A DNA stretch of 64,000 bases from NCBI GenBank assembly GCA_964366455.1, contig CAYISZ010000002.1, positions 13,313-77,312 on the forward strand, read 5' to 3'. Position numbers and translations under genes: made by a program. Of the stretch, positions 17,798-25,428 are shown in pieces (position 1 is the stretch's first letter; every line of letters starts with the position of its first letter). The notes beneath the pieces were generated by a model. That model made no database searches, had not been told where the DNA came from, and worked only from the letters and a program-made list of their open reading frames with translations. The stretch is from CAZLQR01 sp964366455 (GTDB taxonomy: Bacteria; Patescibacteriota; Microgenomatia; UBA1406; GWC2-37-13).

Positions 17798-18864
17798 TCT
17801 TTATTAATCTTTATTGACCGAAGAATTTTTTGAAGATTTTTTCCTTCTCTTTTAATTATCGTAGGAATTCCTTTTTTGGGAATAAGCGATAGCATTGCGT
17901 TAAATACCCCTCCACCTTTCTCTTCCCTAACAAAAAGTTTCACTGTCTCGACATTTGGCAAATGGCGTGCCCAGTGTTTCAGCTTGAAGATGAAGTTGCT
18001 AAGGATGTGTTGGCTATTGTCAGAAAGATCTTTTCCACTAATCTCAATCTTTTTTTCCTTCTTCCCACGCAGAAGCGCTGAAAGGAAGTCTCTAGTTGTA
18101 ATCACGCCAATTGGGTTCCTGTTCTCGTCAACGACCATAACGCTACCAATTTGCTTATCCAGAATTAGTTTTAGCGCCTCTGACATAAGGTGGTTTGGAG
18201 TCAGGGTAAGTAAAAGAGTTTTTGCAAAGTTTCTAACTGGTTGATTCTGAAAATTTAGCTTTGATCCTCCCTCTTTGTCACCCTTATGTCCTTTTTGCTT
18301 TGGAGCAACCAGATTACTGATTAAATCGTAGTAAGTCAGAACCCCTTTTAACTTCATATCTCTATTAATCATTATTAATTTGGAAATTTTTCTTGATTTA
18401 AATATGTGTAGCGCGGTTGCAATACTGTCGGTTTCGTTGATAGTAAGCAAGGGTTGGTTTTTTTTCTTAAGTACCTCAGAAATAGGTACCTTAAATACCT
18501 GATGCTCTTTGTACAGAGTGAGGAGTCTTCTGGCCGAAGTTATCCCGATAAACTCGTCCCTTTCATCAAAAACGGGAAGATAATGAAGTTTGGACTCGAT
18601 GAACAACTGTGCAACTTTTGAGATGCTGAAGTTGCGCTTAACTCTTGGGGGGTGGAAAAGACAGTGAGCTACCTTCGCGTTACCTGGATAGGAAGCGTGA
18701 ATTAGTGCATGATATGGATTGATTACACCTACAAATTTCTTCTTGTCATCGAAAATAAAGGCCGCATCATGAGATGAGGAAAGATGGGATAAAGCGCTAG
18801 ACAGCGAATCCTCAAGAGATATTTTGATGATATTTTTCGTTTTAACAGCGTCTAGTAAATTCAT
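17794..18864 (-). CDS. CBS-domain protein with HPF-like C-terminal domain
   Basis: In this 356-residue protein, residues 1-260 hold four CBS motifs (two Bateman pairs): about 1-60, 70-125, 130-185 and 205-260. The last has the clear GVITTRDFLSALL pattern. CBS pairs bind adenosyl ligands. Residues about 272-350 (IEISGKDLSDNSQHIL...KLFVREEKGGG...) have the beta-alpha-beta-beta-beta-alpha order of ribosome hibernation factor HPF/RaiA. A linker rich in Lys and Gly separates the pairs. The HPF assignment is by eye. Confidence 0.75.
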   Translation of the reverse strand: MNLLDAVKTKNIIKISLEDSLSSALSHLSSSHDAAFIFDDKKKFVGVINPYHALIHASYPGNAKVAHCLFHPPRVKRNFSISKVAQLFIESKLHYLPVFDERDEFIGITSARRLLTLYKEHQVFKVPISEVLKKKNQPLLTINETDSIATALHIFKSRKISKLIMINRDMKLKGVLTYYDLISNLVAPKQKGHKGDKEGGSKLNFQNQPVRNFAKTLLLTLTPNHLMSEALKLILDKQIGSVMVVDENRNPIGVITTRDFLSALLRGKKEKKIEISGKDLSDNSQHILSNFIFKLKHWARHLPNVETVKLFVREEKGGGVFNAMLSLIPKKGIPTIIKREGKNLQKILRSIKINKD

Positions 18865-18929
18865 AGATTAGTTCTTATTTCTTAATTCTTAGTTCTTAAT
18901 ATTAAAAACTAAGAACTAAAAACTTATAA

Positions 18930-20390
18930 TTACGCTTTTTGCAACCAAGCAAAAAGCGATAGTACTCCCCAACCGGTCGCACCTTTACCCAACGATCCTT
19001 TTGGCTCATCGGTTCTAAATGCGGGCCCGGCAATGTCCAGATGGATCCATTTAGCCTTGTCCACAAACTCTGACAGAAATACTGCGGCCGTAATTGCCCC
19101 ACCATAACGTCCTCCTCCGATATTTTTAAGATCCGCGATGTCGCTTTTCATTTTTTTAAGATATGGCATATGAAGTGGCATCTTCCACAGCTCATCGCCT
19201 ACCTGTTTAGCCGAATCCTCAAACGACTCCGAAAGCTCATCATTATTACTAAAGAATCCTGCAAGGTCATTGCCTAGAGCCACCACACAGGCACCTGTTA
19301 GGGTTGCTAAATCGATAATTACATCGGCCTTACAATGCTTTTCTGCATAAACTAGGCCGTCAGCAAGCGTTAAGCGACCTTCAGCATCTGTATTTAGAAC
19401 CTCAATTGTTTTCCCATTCATAGCCGTCACTATGTCGCCAGGTCTGGTTGCGTGGCCGGATGGCATATTTTCACACGCGGGTAATATTCCATAAACCTCG
19501 TGAGCTACCTGAGTTTTAGCAAGAACAGAAAATACTCCAAGTACAGTTGCCCCGCCGGACATATCAATTTTCATATCCTCCATTGAGCCTGAGGGTTTTA
19601 AAGACAGCCCGCCCGAATCAAACATGATGGACTTACCAACTAATGCAATCTTTTTAGCATTCTTGTCGGCTGATTTTGGCTTGTAATGCAAGACGATAAA
19701 CTTAGGCGGAACCACGCTTCCTCGAGCTACGGATAGATAAGATCCCATCCCTAGCTTCTCACATTGCTCTTTTTCGAGTACTTTAAGTGAGATGTTTGCG
19801 GAGCTCTTGGAGATTGTCTGTGCGACCTCAACCAGGGTGTGAGTGTTCGTATGAGAAGCTGGATCGTTCACAAGATCGCGTGCTAGCCCGACTCCTTGCG
19901 CCAAAACCGTACCCAACTCTATTCCCTTTTTAAATTCGGACTCGCCTTTGGTAACAACAAAAGAAATTTGTTCAACTTTTTTCTGTTTTTTAGTTTTTTC
20001 ATCCGTTTTATACTTCAAGAATTGGTAAGCTCCAAGCTCTGCTCCTATCATACAGCTTGTACCAACGCTCTGCATTTCACTAAGATCTGGGACGACAACT
20101 CCAACGCTCGCAATGTTTTTTGCTGTCATTAATCGTAATAGTGATGCGACAGAATTCTGAATTTTGAGATCTGTACAGTCCTTCCGCTTACCAACTCCGA
20201 CAAACACAACCTGTTGATATCCGTCAAGATTGTCTACAATAAGCACTTGTTCATCTGAGCCCTTAAAGTCTGATCTGTTGATTAGTTCTAATGAAGGATT
20301 GTGCGGAAGTTTATCGCCCTCGAAGACTAAGTATGAAAGTGCCTCAACCTGTTTTGCCTGTGGGATTGAGCTTAAAATCGAAGCCTTCAT
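18930..20390 (-). CDS. pepA: Leucyl aminopeptidase (M17)
   Basis: This 486-residue protein has the M17 metal and catalytic motifs: KSIMFDSGGLSLKPS (metal-binding Lys and Asp), MKIDMSGGATVLG, and the signature NTDAEGRLTLADGL. It is a cytosolic hexameric di-zinc or manganese exopeptidase that removes N-terminal residues. The length is normal for the family and all ligands are present. It is followed by a short AT-rich repeat stretch and then the CBS gene on the same strand. Confidence 0.95.
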   Translation of the reverse strand: MKASILSSIPQAKQVEALSYLVFEGDKLPHNPSLELINRSDFKGSDEQVLIVDNLDGYQQVVFVGVGKRKDCTDLKIQNSVASLLRLMTAKNIASVGVVVPDLSEMQSVGTSCMIGAELGAYQFLKYKTDEKTKKQKKVEQISFVVTKGESEFKKGIELGTVLAQGVGLARDLVNDPASHTNTHTLVEVAQTISKSSANISLKVLEKEQCEKLGMGSYLSVARGSVVPPKFIVLHYKPKSADKNAKKIALVGKSIMFDSGGLSLKPSGSMEDMKIDMSGGATVLGVFSVLAKTQVAHEVYGILPACENMPSGHATRPGDIVTAMNGKTIEVLNTDAEGRLTLADGLVYAEKHCKADVIIDLATLTGACVVALGNDLAGFFSNNDELSESFEDSAKQVGDELWKMPLHMPYLKKMKSDIADLKNIGGGRYGGAITAAVFLSEFVDKAKWIHLDIAGPAFRTDEPKGSLGKGATGWGVLSLFAWLQKA

Positions 20391-20555
20391 ACCCTATCTT
20401 AATCCCGACTATTGATTACGTCAACCCCTTAAAACCGGAATTCAGTATTTCGCTTGCCCTGAGCGAAGCCGATGGGTATTAAGTATTTAGGGTTTTAAAA
20501 GAGGGCTCTTTAATACTCTATACGCTATACTATATACTGAATACTAAGAAAAACA

Positions 20556-20638
20556 GGGAGAGTGCTGGAACGGTATACAGGCTAGTCTCAAAAACTAGTG
20601 GAGGCAACTCCATGAGGGTTCGACTCCCTCCTCTCCCA
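20556..20638 (+). tRNA. tRNA-Leu (anticodon CAA)
   Basis: The 7-bp acceptor GGGAGAG/CTCTCCC is followed by discriminator A. The anticodon stem CTAGT/ACTAG encloses loop CTCAAAA, which gives anticodon CAA. The type II variable arm is GGAG-GCAA-CTCC and the T arm is GAGGG/CCCTC with loop TTCGACT. CCA is not encoded. A CCTTCGAT...CTCAGGGTGAA repeat with a TCCGCCAGCTGGCGGA palindrome lies directly downstream. Confidence 0.95.
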
Positions 20639-20679
20639 CCCTTCGATCCGCCAGCTGGCGGACTCAGGGTGAACCCGCC

Positions 20680-21366
20680 TTACTTTTTACTTCCTCTTTT
20701 CAAAGCAAACCAGAGAGCAATCCGTAGAACTAGAACGAAGGTTACGAATACAGCAATAACTAGGGAAATTGGAGGTAATGTGCTTGTACCAAACCACTCC
20801 TGCCAGTCATCAAACCCCCATAATACCGCGTGCACCGCACCCAGAATGTATGCGATATATCCAAGCCTCAACATTGCGCGCCACTTTTCAGACCCAAGCG
20901 CTTTTGCGGCGTATTTATTAGAAATAAGCGCCATACCAAAGAAGATTAGCAGCGATATAACGGCAGGAACAAAGGCTAAAAGCCTATCGCTTTCGAAATA
21001 CTTGAACCAAGGAGTAAATTTATTAAACAAAAATGAATACAGACCGTGAACTGCGACCATATAAAATCCGTTCAGACCAAGATCGCGCCTGTATAGAATC
21101 TTTGTGTCCAAAAAGTTAAAAAAATAACAGAGCCCGCTGAGTGCAAAGGATATTCCGATCAATATCATTCCAGCATCTGCGAAAGATCGGTTCCAAACTC
21201 TTAAAGATAACGTCTCCATCTGTAGAAAGTTGTAGCCAAAAACGATAAACAGAATAAAGAGGCTAAAAAGGCCTGCGCGCCACCAAACGTGCTGGTATTT
21301 GGAATGAGCCGCCGCTGCATCGTGGTCTTTATGAGAGGTACTAAGTGGAGTATAATTTTCTTTCAT
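20680..21366 (-). CDS. Ferric reductase-like / MsrQ-like heme membrane protein
   Basis: This 228-residue protein starts at the ATG at 21366; the longer frame would extend into the upstream promoter. It has six hydrophobic segments. The pattern RRDLGLNGFYMVAVHGLY followed by LRLGYIAYILGAVHAVLW puts paired His residues in two helices, as in the ferric-reductase-like transmembrane domain (YedZ/MsrQ, NOX). It probably binds heme and passes electrons. No MsrP-like partner is seen here. The N-terminal 25 residues are hydrophilic and His-rich. Confidence 0.75.
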   Translation of the reverse strand: MKENYTPLSTSHKDHDAAAAHSKYQHVWWRAGLFSLFILFIVFGYNFLQMETLSLRVWNRSFADAGMILIGISFALSGLCYFFNFLDTKILYRRDLGLNGFYMVAVHGLYSFLFNKFTPWFKYFESDRLLAFVPAVISLLIFFGMALISNKYAAKALGSEKWRAMLRLGYIAYILGAVHAVLWGFDDWQEWFGTSTLPPISLVIAVFVTFVLVLRIALWFALKRGSKK

Positions 21367-21408
21367 TGTTATACATGTATAGCATATACCATATATTAAA
21401 AAGTACAA

Positions 21409-21954
21409 ATGCCAATTTTATTTTTTATCGCTCTATGTTTTATAGCGGTCATCATCACGTTTTTTGTATCGCGCAAACTTTCTCCAATTCCATACTTTCC
21501 ATCAAACAAAAATGACATCGAAAGTATCGTTCGGTCGCTCCAAATATCAAATGATCAGATTGTGTACGATCTTGGGGCTGGGGACGGAATTGTAATTTTC
21601 AGCGCTGCTTCCGAAGCATTTGATAAAAAATTGAATACGCGGTTTATTGCAGTCGAAATCAATCCGGTTTTAATAGTAATTATGTGGGTTAGGCGCCATT
21701 TTCATTCAAACCGCAAAAATATACAAATACTGAAAGCCGACATGTTTACTTCAAATTTCAAATTTCAAATTTCAAATTACAAAAAAATTACTTTTTTTGT
21801 ATATATCTCCCCATGGTATCTCGAAAAAGTTTTTACAAACTGTAAATCGCAGATGCCTAAATTCAAATTCATATCGTATTTTTACCCCGTTCCAAAACTG
21901 AAATCTTCACGTACAATAAAAGGAGTCCACAATACTTATATCTACAATGTTTGA
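21409..21954 (+). CDS. Class I SAM-dependent methyltransferase-like protein
   Basis: This 181-residue protein has an N-terminal membrane anchor (residues 1-20). A Rossmann methyltransferase core follows, with the SAM motif VYDLGAGDGIV, acidic motif II AVEINP and ILKADMF. The layout resembles membrane-anchored lysine methyltransferases of the FAM173/ATPSCKMT type. Residues about 115-124 (SNFKFQISNY) are encoded by a TTCAAATTTCAAATT tandem repeat and sit between core strands. The C-terminus overlaps the PAP2 gene by 8 nt. Confidence 0.7.
   Translation: MPILFFIALCFIAVIITFFVSRKLSPIPYFPSNKNDIESIVRSLQISNDQIVYDLGAGDGIVIFSAASEAFDKKLNTRFIAVEINPVLIVIMWVRRHFHSNRKNIQILKADMFTSNFKFQISNYKKITFFVYISPWYLEKVFTNCKSQMPKFKFISYFYPVPKLKSSRTIKGVHNTYIYNV
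21750..21780. repeat. TTCAAATTTCAAATTTCAAA tandem repeat inside a gene
   Basis: Four tandem copies of the 7-bp unit TTCAAAT occur in frame inside the methyltransferase-like gene and encode SNFKFQISNY. The same unit lies in frame in the PAP2 gene (22141-22170) and the GT-C gene (28841-28963), and between genes at 34857-34930 and 36107-36212. Confidence 0.8.
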
Positions 21955-22435
21955 TAATTTTTTCCTTTTTTTTACATTACTCGGAAACTACGCTTTGGTT
22001 TGGTTTGGCCTCGCAATAATACTCGGTATCAGGCAGACAAATAAAGTGAAGAGCATAATCCTATCAACAACATCCGCCATTGCTTTAAGTTTTTTAGTTA
22101 CAACATTGCTGAAGTCGCTTTTCCAAGCTCCCCGCCCCATTTCAAATTTCGAATTTCAAATTTCGAATTTATGTCCTAACGACTTCTCCTTTCCCTCAGG
22201 CCACGCCTCTACCTCATTTGCCGCAGCCGTCATTTTAGCTCAGTTTGATCCTAAACGTAGATGGCTCTATTTCATTCTCGCTGGCTTGATTTCCTACTCA
22301 CGCATTTATCTCAACTGCCACCATGTTGCGGATGTGGTTGTTGGAGCAGTTCTTGGAGTAATAATTTCGTCAGTTATATTAAAAATCACTTCAACTCGGT
22401 CCAAACCGGTTGCAAAAGCAAAGAAAGCAAGCTAA
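21947..22435 (+). CDS. PAP2-family membrane phosphatase
   Basis: The protein has 162 residues and four or five hydrophobic segments. The acid-phosphatase motifs KxxxxxxRP (KSLFQAPRP), PSGHAS and SRxxxxxHxxxD (SRIYLNCHHVADV) are all visible. It probably dephosphorylates isoprenyl or lipid pyrophosphates such as undecaprenyl pyrophosphate. Residues about 65-74 (SNFEFQISNL) between the first two motifs come from a TTCAAATTTCGAATT repeat. Confidence 0.88.
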   Translation: MFDNFFLFFTLLGNYALVWFGLAIILGIRQTNKVKSIILSTTSAIALSFLVTTLLKSLFQAPRPISNFEFQISNLCPNDFSFPSGHASTSFAAAVILAQFDPKRRWLYFILAGLISYSRIYLNCHHVADVVVGAVLGVIISSVILKITSTRSKPVAKAKKAS

Positions 22436-22444
22436 AATTCATTC

Positions 22445-23029
22445 ATGCCAGAAGTAGGAACACCAGCAGAAATTCGACCACCCTCTACATCTGACAAATA
22501 TGCTCGAGCAATTTACTCACTAACTTACGAACCACCGGTAGAGCCATACAGTGAAGAAAATAAACGAAAAGGATTGGCAGCCATGTATGGTTATGCACAA
22601 ACTCTTCATGCCCTTCTAGGGCCACGATTGAATCCTAGCAGACACCCTTCAGTCGTACCTACTCCAGCAGATACTAGCGCTGAAGCCTTCAAAAAAATCG
22701 AGGCCGAACAGATTGCGCTAGATAAGAACATTGAACAGCAAGATGAAATCAACCCTATTGAAGGCGACAAATTGAGAAAAAAATATCTAAACAGAGTGAT
22801 GAAGTTGATTCGACATGAGGCTAATTCTGAGAATCCGTTAACTTTAGCTGGAGTTGCCGCTTTGGGAATATTGGCAACTGAAAGAACTGACGAAGAAATT
22901 AGATCAGGCGCAATGAAGTTTATCAGTAGTGGTGTAGATAAATTGGCAAGTAAGACCCATCGAGTTCTCAACAAATCTTTCCCTGTATTCAAGCCTAAAG
23001 TAGCACCATCAATTATTCCAAATGAGTAA
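22445..23029 (+). CDS. Hypothetical protein
   Basis: This 194-residue protein is polar, with a Pro-rich N-terminus and helical middle (residues about 80-160). It has a short hydrophobic stretch LTLAGVAALGILA near residue 138 that may be a buried helix. It lies 9 nt after the PAP2 gene and probably shares its transcript. I recognise no family. Confidence 0.65.
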   Translation: MPEVGTPAEIRPPSTSDKYARAIYSLTYEPPVEPYSEENKRKGLAAMYGYAQTLHALLGPRLNPSRHPSVVPTPADTSAEAFKKIEAEQIALDKNIEQQDEINPIEGDKLRKKYLNRVMKLIRHEANSENPLTLAGVAALGILATERTDEEIRSGAMKFISSGVDKLASKTHRVLNKSFPVFKPKVAPSIIPNE

Positions 23030-23051
23030 AATAGATTTTAATCATATTCGC

Positions 23052-23591
23052 TCAAAGCAATTCTACAGCTTTGAACCCTACAATCGCTGCAGAAACAATG
23101 ACATTTAAGCTCGTATTCACACCCCACATAGGAATCTCAACTACTTGATCACACAGCTTGAGAGTCTCTTCGGTGACTCCGCTGGTCTCATTACCCACAA
23201 TTAAGGCTAAAGGCAGGCCATATTTAGCCTCACGGTAGTCTATACTCCCCTTCGCCTGCTCGATAGCCAATGCTCTTAGAGCGTGAATCGTAGAGCGTAG
23301 AGCGTCAATCGCATCTTTTGCAGTAGTCTTGTACTCCCAAGGAACAATCTTATACGTGCCTATCGACGCCTTTACTATCTTGTGGTTTGGAGGAATCTCG
23401 GTTTCCCCACAAAGATAGATTTTAGCCACATTTAGGGCATCCGCAAGGCGAAATAGACCACCTACGTTGTATGTGTCATATACATTTTCGACTATGAAAT
23501 AGATTGGTTGTCGCTTATTTTGATGCTGATTAACTGCGGATTTAGCCTTGTTTTCATCTAGCGAGCGTAGCTGCTTCGAGTTCAGTTTCAT
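23052..23591 (-). CDS. TrmH/SpoU-family RNA 2'-O-methyltransferase
   Basis: This 179-residue protein has the three SPOUT motifs: NVYDTYNVGGLFRLADA (motif 1), LALIVGNETSGV (motif 2) and IPMWGVNTSLNVIVSAAIV (motif 3, with MWG where MxG is usual). It forms the deep-knot SAM site and methylates ribose in tRNA or rRNA. The segment near residues 88-103 (ALRSTIHALRALAIEQ) matches a GAGCGTAGAGCGT repeat seen elsewhere. TATAAT on the minus strand ends 6 nt before the ATG. Confidence 0.9.
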   Translation of the reverse strand: MKLNSKQLRSLDENKAKSAVNQHQNKRQPIYFIVENVYDTYNVGGLFRLADALNVAKIYLCGETEIPPNHKIVKASIGTYKIVPWEYKTTAKDAIDALRSTIHALRALAIEQAKGSIDYREAKYGLPLALIVGNETSGVTEETLKLCDQVVEIPMWGVNTSLNVIVSAAIVGFKAVELL

Positions 23592-23716
23592 GCCTGGATT
23601 ATACCCTATTTGTCAGTTAACGCGTTAACGTGTTAATGAGTTCATACCAAAAAAACCCGTTAACTCGTAAACTCGCAACTCGTTAACCGGTCATTTGGTA
23701 AACAAATAACCCATAG

Positions 23717-23745
23717 TTGACAACGCCATTGTCTTATAGTATACT
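23717..23745 (+). promoter_or_regulatory. Consensus promoter for a leaderless gene
   Basis: TTGACA (23717-23722) and TATACT (23740-23745) are separated by 17 bp. The -10 ends 6 nt before the ATG at 23752, so transcription should begin at or next to the A of the start codon. It is one of the clearest leaderless promoters in the window. Confidence 0.8.
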
Positions 23746-23751
23746 AACATC

Positions 23752-24429
23752 ATGTTTACTGCTCGTGTAAGGGGACTTGAGAGAACTTCGTTCTCTATCT
23801 TTAAAAAACTATCTGCTTCATTTTTAGTCTTAGTACTTCTCTCTTTTAATCTTGTTACTCCTACTTTAGCCGATCAATACGGCCAATATGGGACAACTGA
23901 GAACTATACTATTCGTGCAGAAAAATTCGTTGCTAAACCAAACTCTGATAATTATGTAGAAAATCTTGCCTCATCTGACCTTAAACACAAACCAAATCAG
24001 AACGTTAAGTTCAAGGTTGTAATAACCAATACATCAGATGTAAAACTTAAAAATGTTCAGGTAAAGGACTTCTTCCCAGCTTTTCTAGATACTTATAACG
24101 GTTATGGTACTGTAGACGGAGTGAACAGAACCATTTCATTCACGATCGACAGCATCGAAGCAAAAGAGTCAAAAACCTTCTACTTCACCTTTCATATCGT
24201 TTCACAGGAAAAACTACCAGCGAATCAGGGTATTTTATGCCTAACTAACAAAGTGTGGACGGAAGCACAGGGCGTAAGTAGCGAAGATAGTTCACAGTTC
24301 TGCATAGAAAAAGAAGTGATTGGAGTAAAAACTCAGCCTTCGGCCGGTCCAGACTATGGACTTGCCCTATTGGGACTGAACGCAATAACGCTAATATCAG
24401 GTATCAAACTAATGAAAAAAGGAAACTAA
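23752..24429 (+). CDS. Cell-surface protein with DUF11-like domain and sorting-type tail
   Basis: In this 225-residue protein a signal peptide (hydrophobic residues about 24-42, cleavage after a LADQ-like site) precedes a beta domain. That domain has KFKVVITNTSDVKLKNVQVKDFF, typical of DUF11-like surface repeats. The end has PSAGPDYG, a hydrophobic helix and a KKGN tail, resembling the CPR form of LPxTG sorting signals. No sortase is encoded in the window. The promoter is leaderless. Confidence 0.75.
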   Translation: MFTARVRGLERTSFSIFKKLSASFLVLVLLSFNLVTPTLADQYGQYGTTENYTIRAEKFVAKPNSDNYVENLASSDLKHKPNQNVKFKVVITNTSDVKLKNVQVKDFFPAFLDTYNGYGTVDGVNRTISFTIDSIEAKESKTFYFTFHIVSQEKLPANQGILCLTNKVWTEAQGVSSEDSSQFCIEKEVIGVKTQPSAGPDYGLALLGLNAITLISGIKLMKKGN

Positions 24430-24442
24430 AATTTCCTAATTG

Positions 24443-24452
24443 AAGGAGGTGA
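24443..24452 (+). promoter_or_regulatory. Full-consensus Shine-Dalgarno
   Basis: AAGGAGGTGA lies 9 nt before the ATG at 24462 and is complementary to the full anti-SD of 16S rRNA. It stands out because most genes here have no Shine-Dalgarno. It serves the second gene of a probable transcript and suggests strong expression of the lipoprotein. Confidence 0.8.
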
Positions 24453-24461
24453 ATTATAAAA

Positions 24462-25355
24462 ATGAAAGAACAACTACAACCAAAAAGAATAAAACGTTTA
24501 GCATTTGGACTTGCAGCAGCAGTTTCAAGCGTTTCGCTTGTAGGCTGTGATAGCGACAAGCCAAGTACATCAACTGTACTTCCAGGAGGAACAAACACCG
24601 AATTGCCAGTCAACTCACTTCCAGGACAAACGTCCCCAGAAGGTGAAGCTAATGGAGCTGCAATTTCAATAAGTGGAGTACCGGAGCAGGTTTCAAGCTC
24701 AAATCTAGACATTGCAAAGGGAACTTTCGCAAACACGATTGGTCTAGGCACCGAGTCTTTTTTAGCTGAGCCAGGTAGTCTTTTGGTCGGACCCGACTAT
24801 CAATTCGATAATCCCGATATGACCTTAAAAGACATTGACAATATGGTCAACGACTCACATGGACACATAGAGTACATAAACCCTGTTAATCAACAGGTTT
24901 TTGAAACCGAAGGAACATCATTTTTTGATTTACCAGAAGGTGGGTACGTCGGAGTCTCAGCAGGAGAAATGACTTTACGCGTTAAGGATTTTGAATTAAA
25001 TCTCCCAGGGCGAGAAGGTCATAATTATCTTGTGTTTATAAGAGGAACTCATGCCGATGGTATTCAAGATTCAGATCTTAACAGCACTATTGAATTCTCC
25101 AACTATGTCGCAGGACATATTATGGTAGAACGATATCCAGCAGGAGACGCGGGATTCACAGGTGGATTTGTGTCTGAAGGCCAATTCAAACAGATGGCAA
25201 AAACTTCTTATACAGGACAGACAAACTGTGGAGCAGAAGGATGCTCTGAATTAACCTCAGTATTTCTAGATGTAAATACTGGAGCATTCTCATTCATAGC
25301 AAGTATGGATGGTGGAGCTACATGGACACAATTAGCAACGAACATTGTTGCTTAA
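24462..25355 (+). CDS. Putative lipoprotein, unknown function
   Basis: This 297-residue protein has a signal peptide ending in the lipobox SLVGC (residues about 24-28), followed by a Ser/Thr/Pro-rich linker and a beta-rich outer domain. Four further cysteines are absent except for a CGAEGC pair near residue 262 that could form a disulfide. The perfect Shine-Dalgarno and the position 32 nt after a surface-protein gene suggest an abundant surface lipoprotein. No enzymatic motif is seen. Confidence 0.72.
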   Translation: MKEQLQPKRIKRLAFGLAAAVSSVSLVGCDSDKPSTSTVLPGGTNTELPVNSLPGQTSPEGEANGAAISISGVPEQVSSSNLDIAKGTFANTIGLGTESFLAEPGSLLVGPDYQFDNPDMTLKDIDNMVNDSHGHIEYINPVNQQVFETEGTSFFDLPEGGYVGVSAGEMTLRVKDFELNLPGREGHNYLVFIRGTHADGIQDSDLNSTIEFSNYVAGHIMVERYPAGDAGFTGGFVSEGQFKQMAKTSYTGQTNCGAEGCSELTSVFLDVNTGAFSFIASMDGGATWTQLATNIVA

Positions 25356-25368
25356 TTAGTCTCATTGT

Positions 25369-25398
25369 CATTGCGAGGTTGTGCACAACCTCGCAATG
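25369..25398. repeat. Perfect 30-bp palindrome
   Basis: CATTGCGAGGTTGTG joined to its exact reverse complement gives a perfect palindrome centred at 25383/25384. It lies after the lipoprotein gene and before the GT-C promoter. There is no T-run, so it is more likely a REP-like element than a terminator. It resembles the ATTGCGAG elements common in other bacterial genomes. Confidence 0.8.
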
Positions 25399-25428
25399 GC
25401 GCCAACCATCGCCTATAATCTTATAGGT

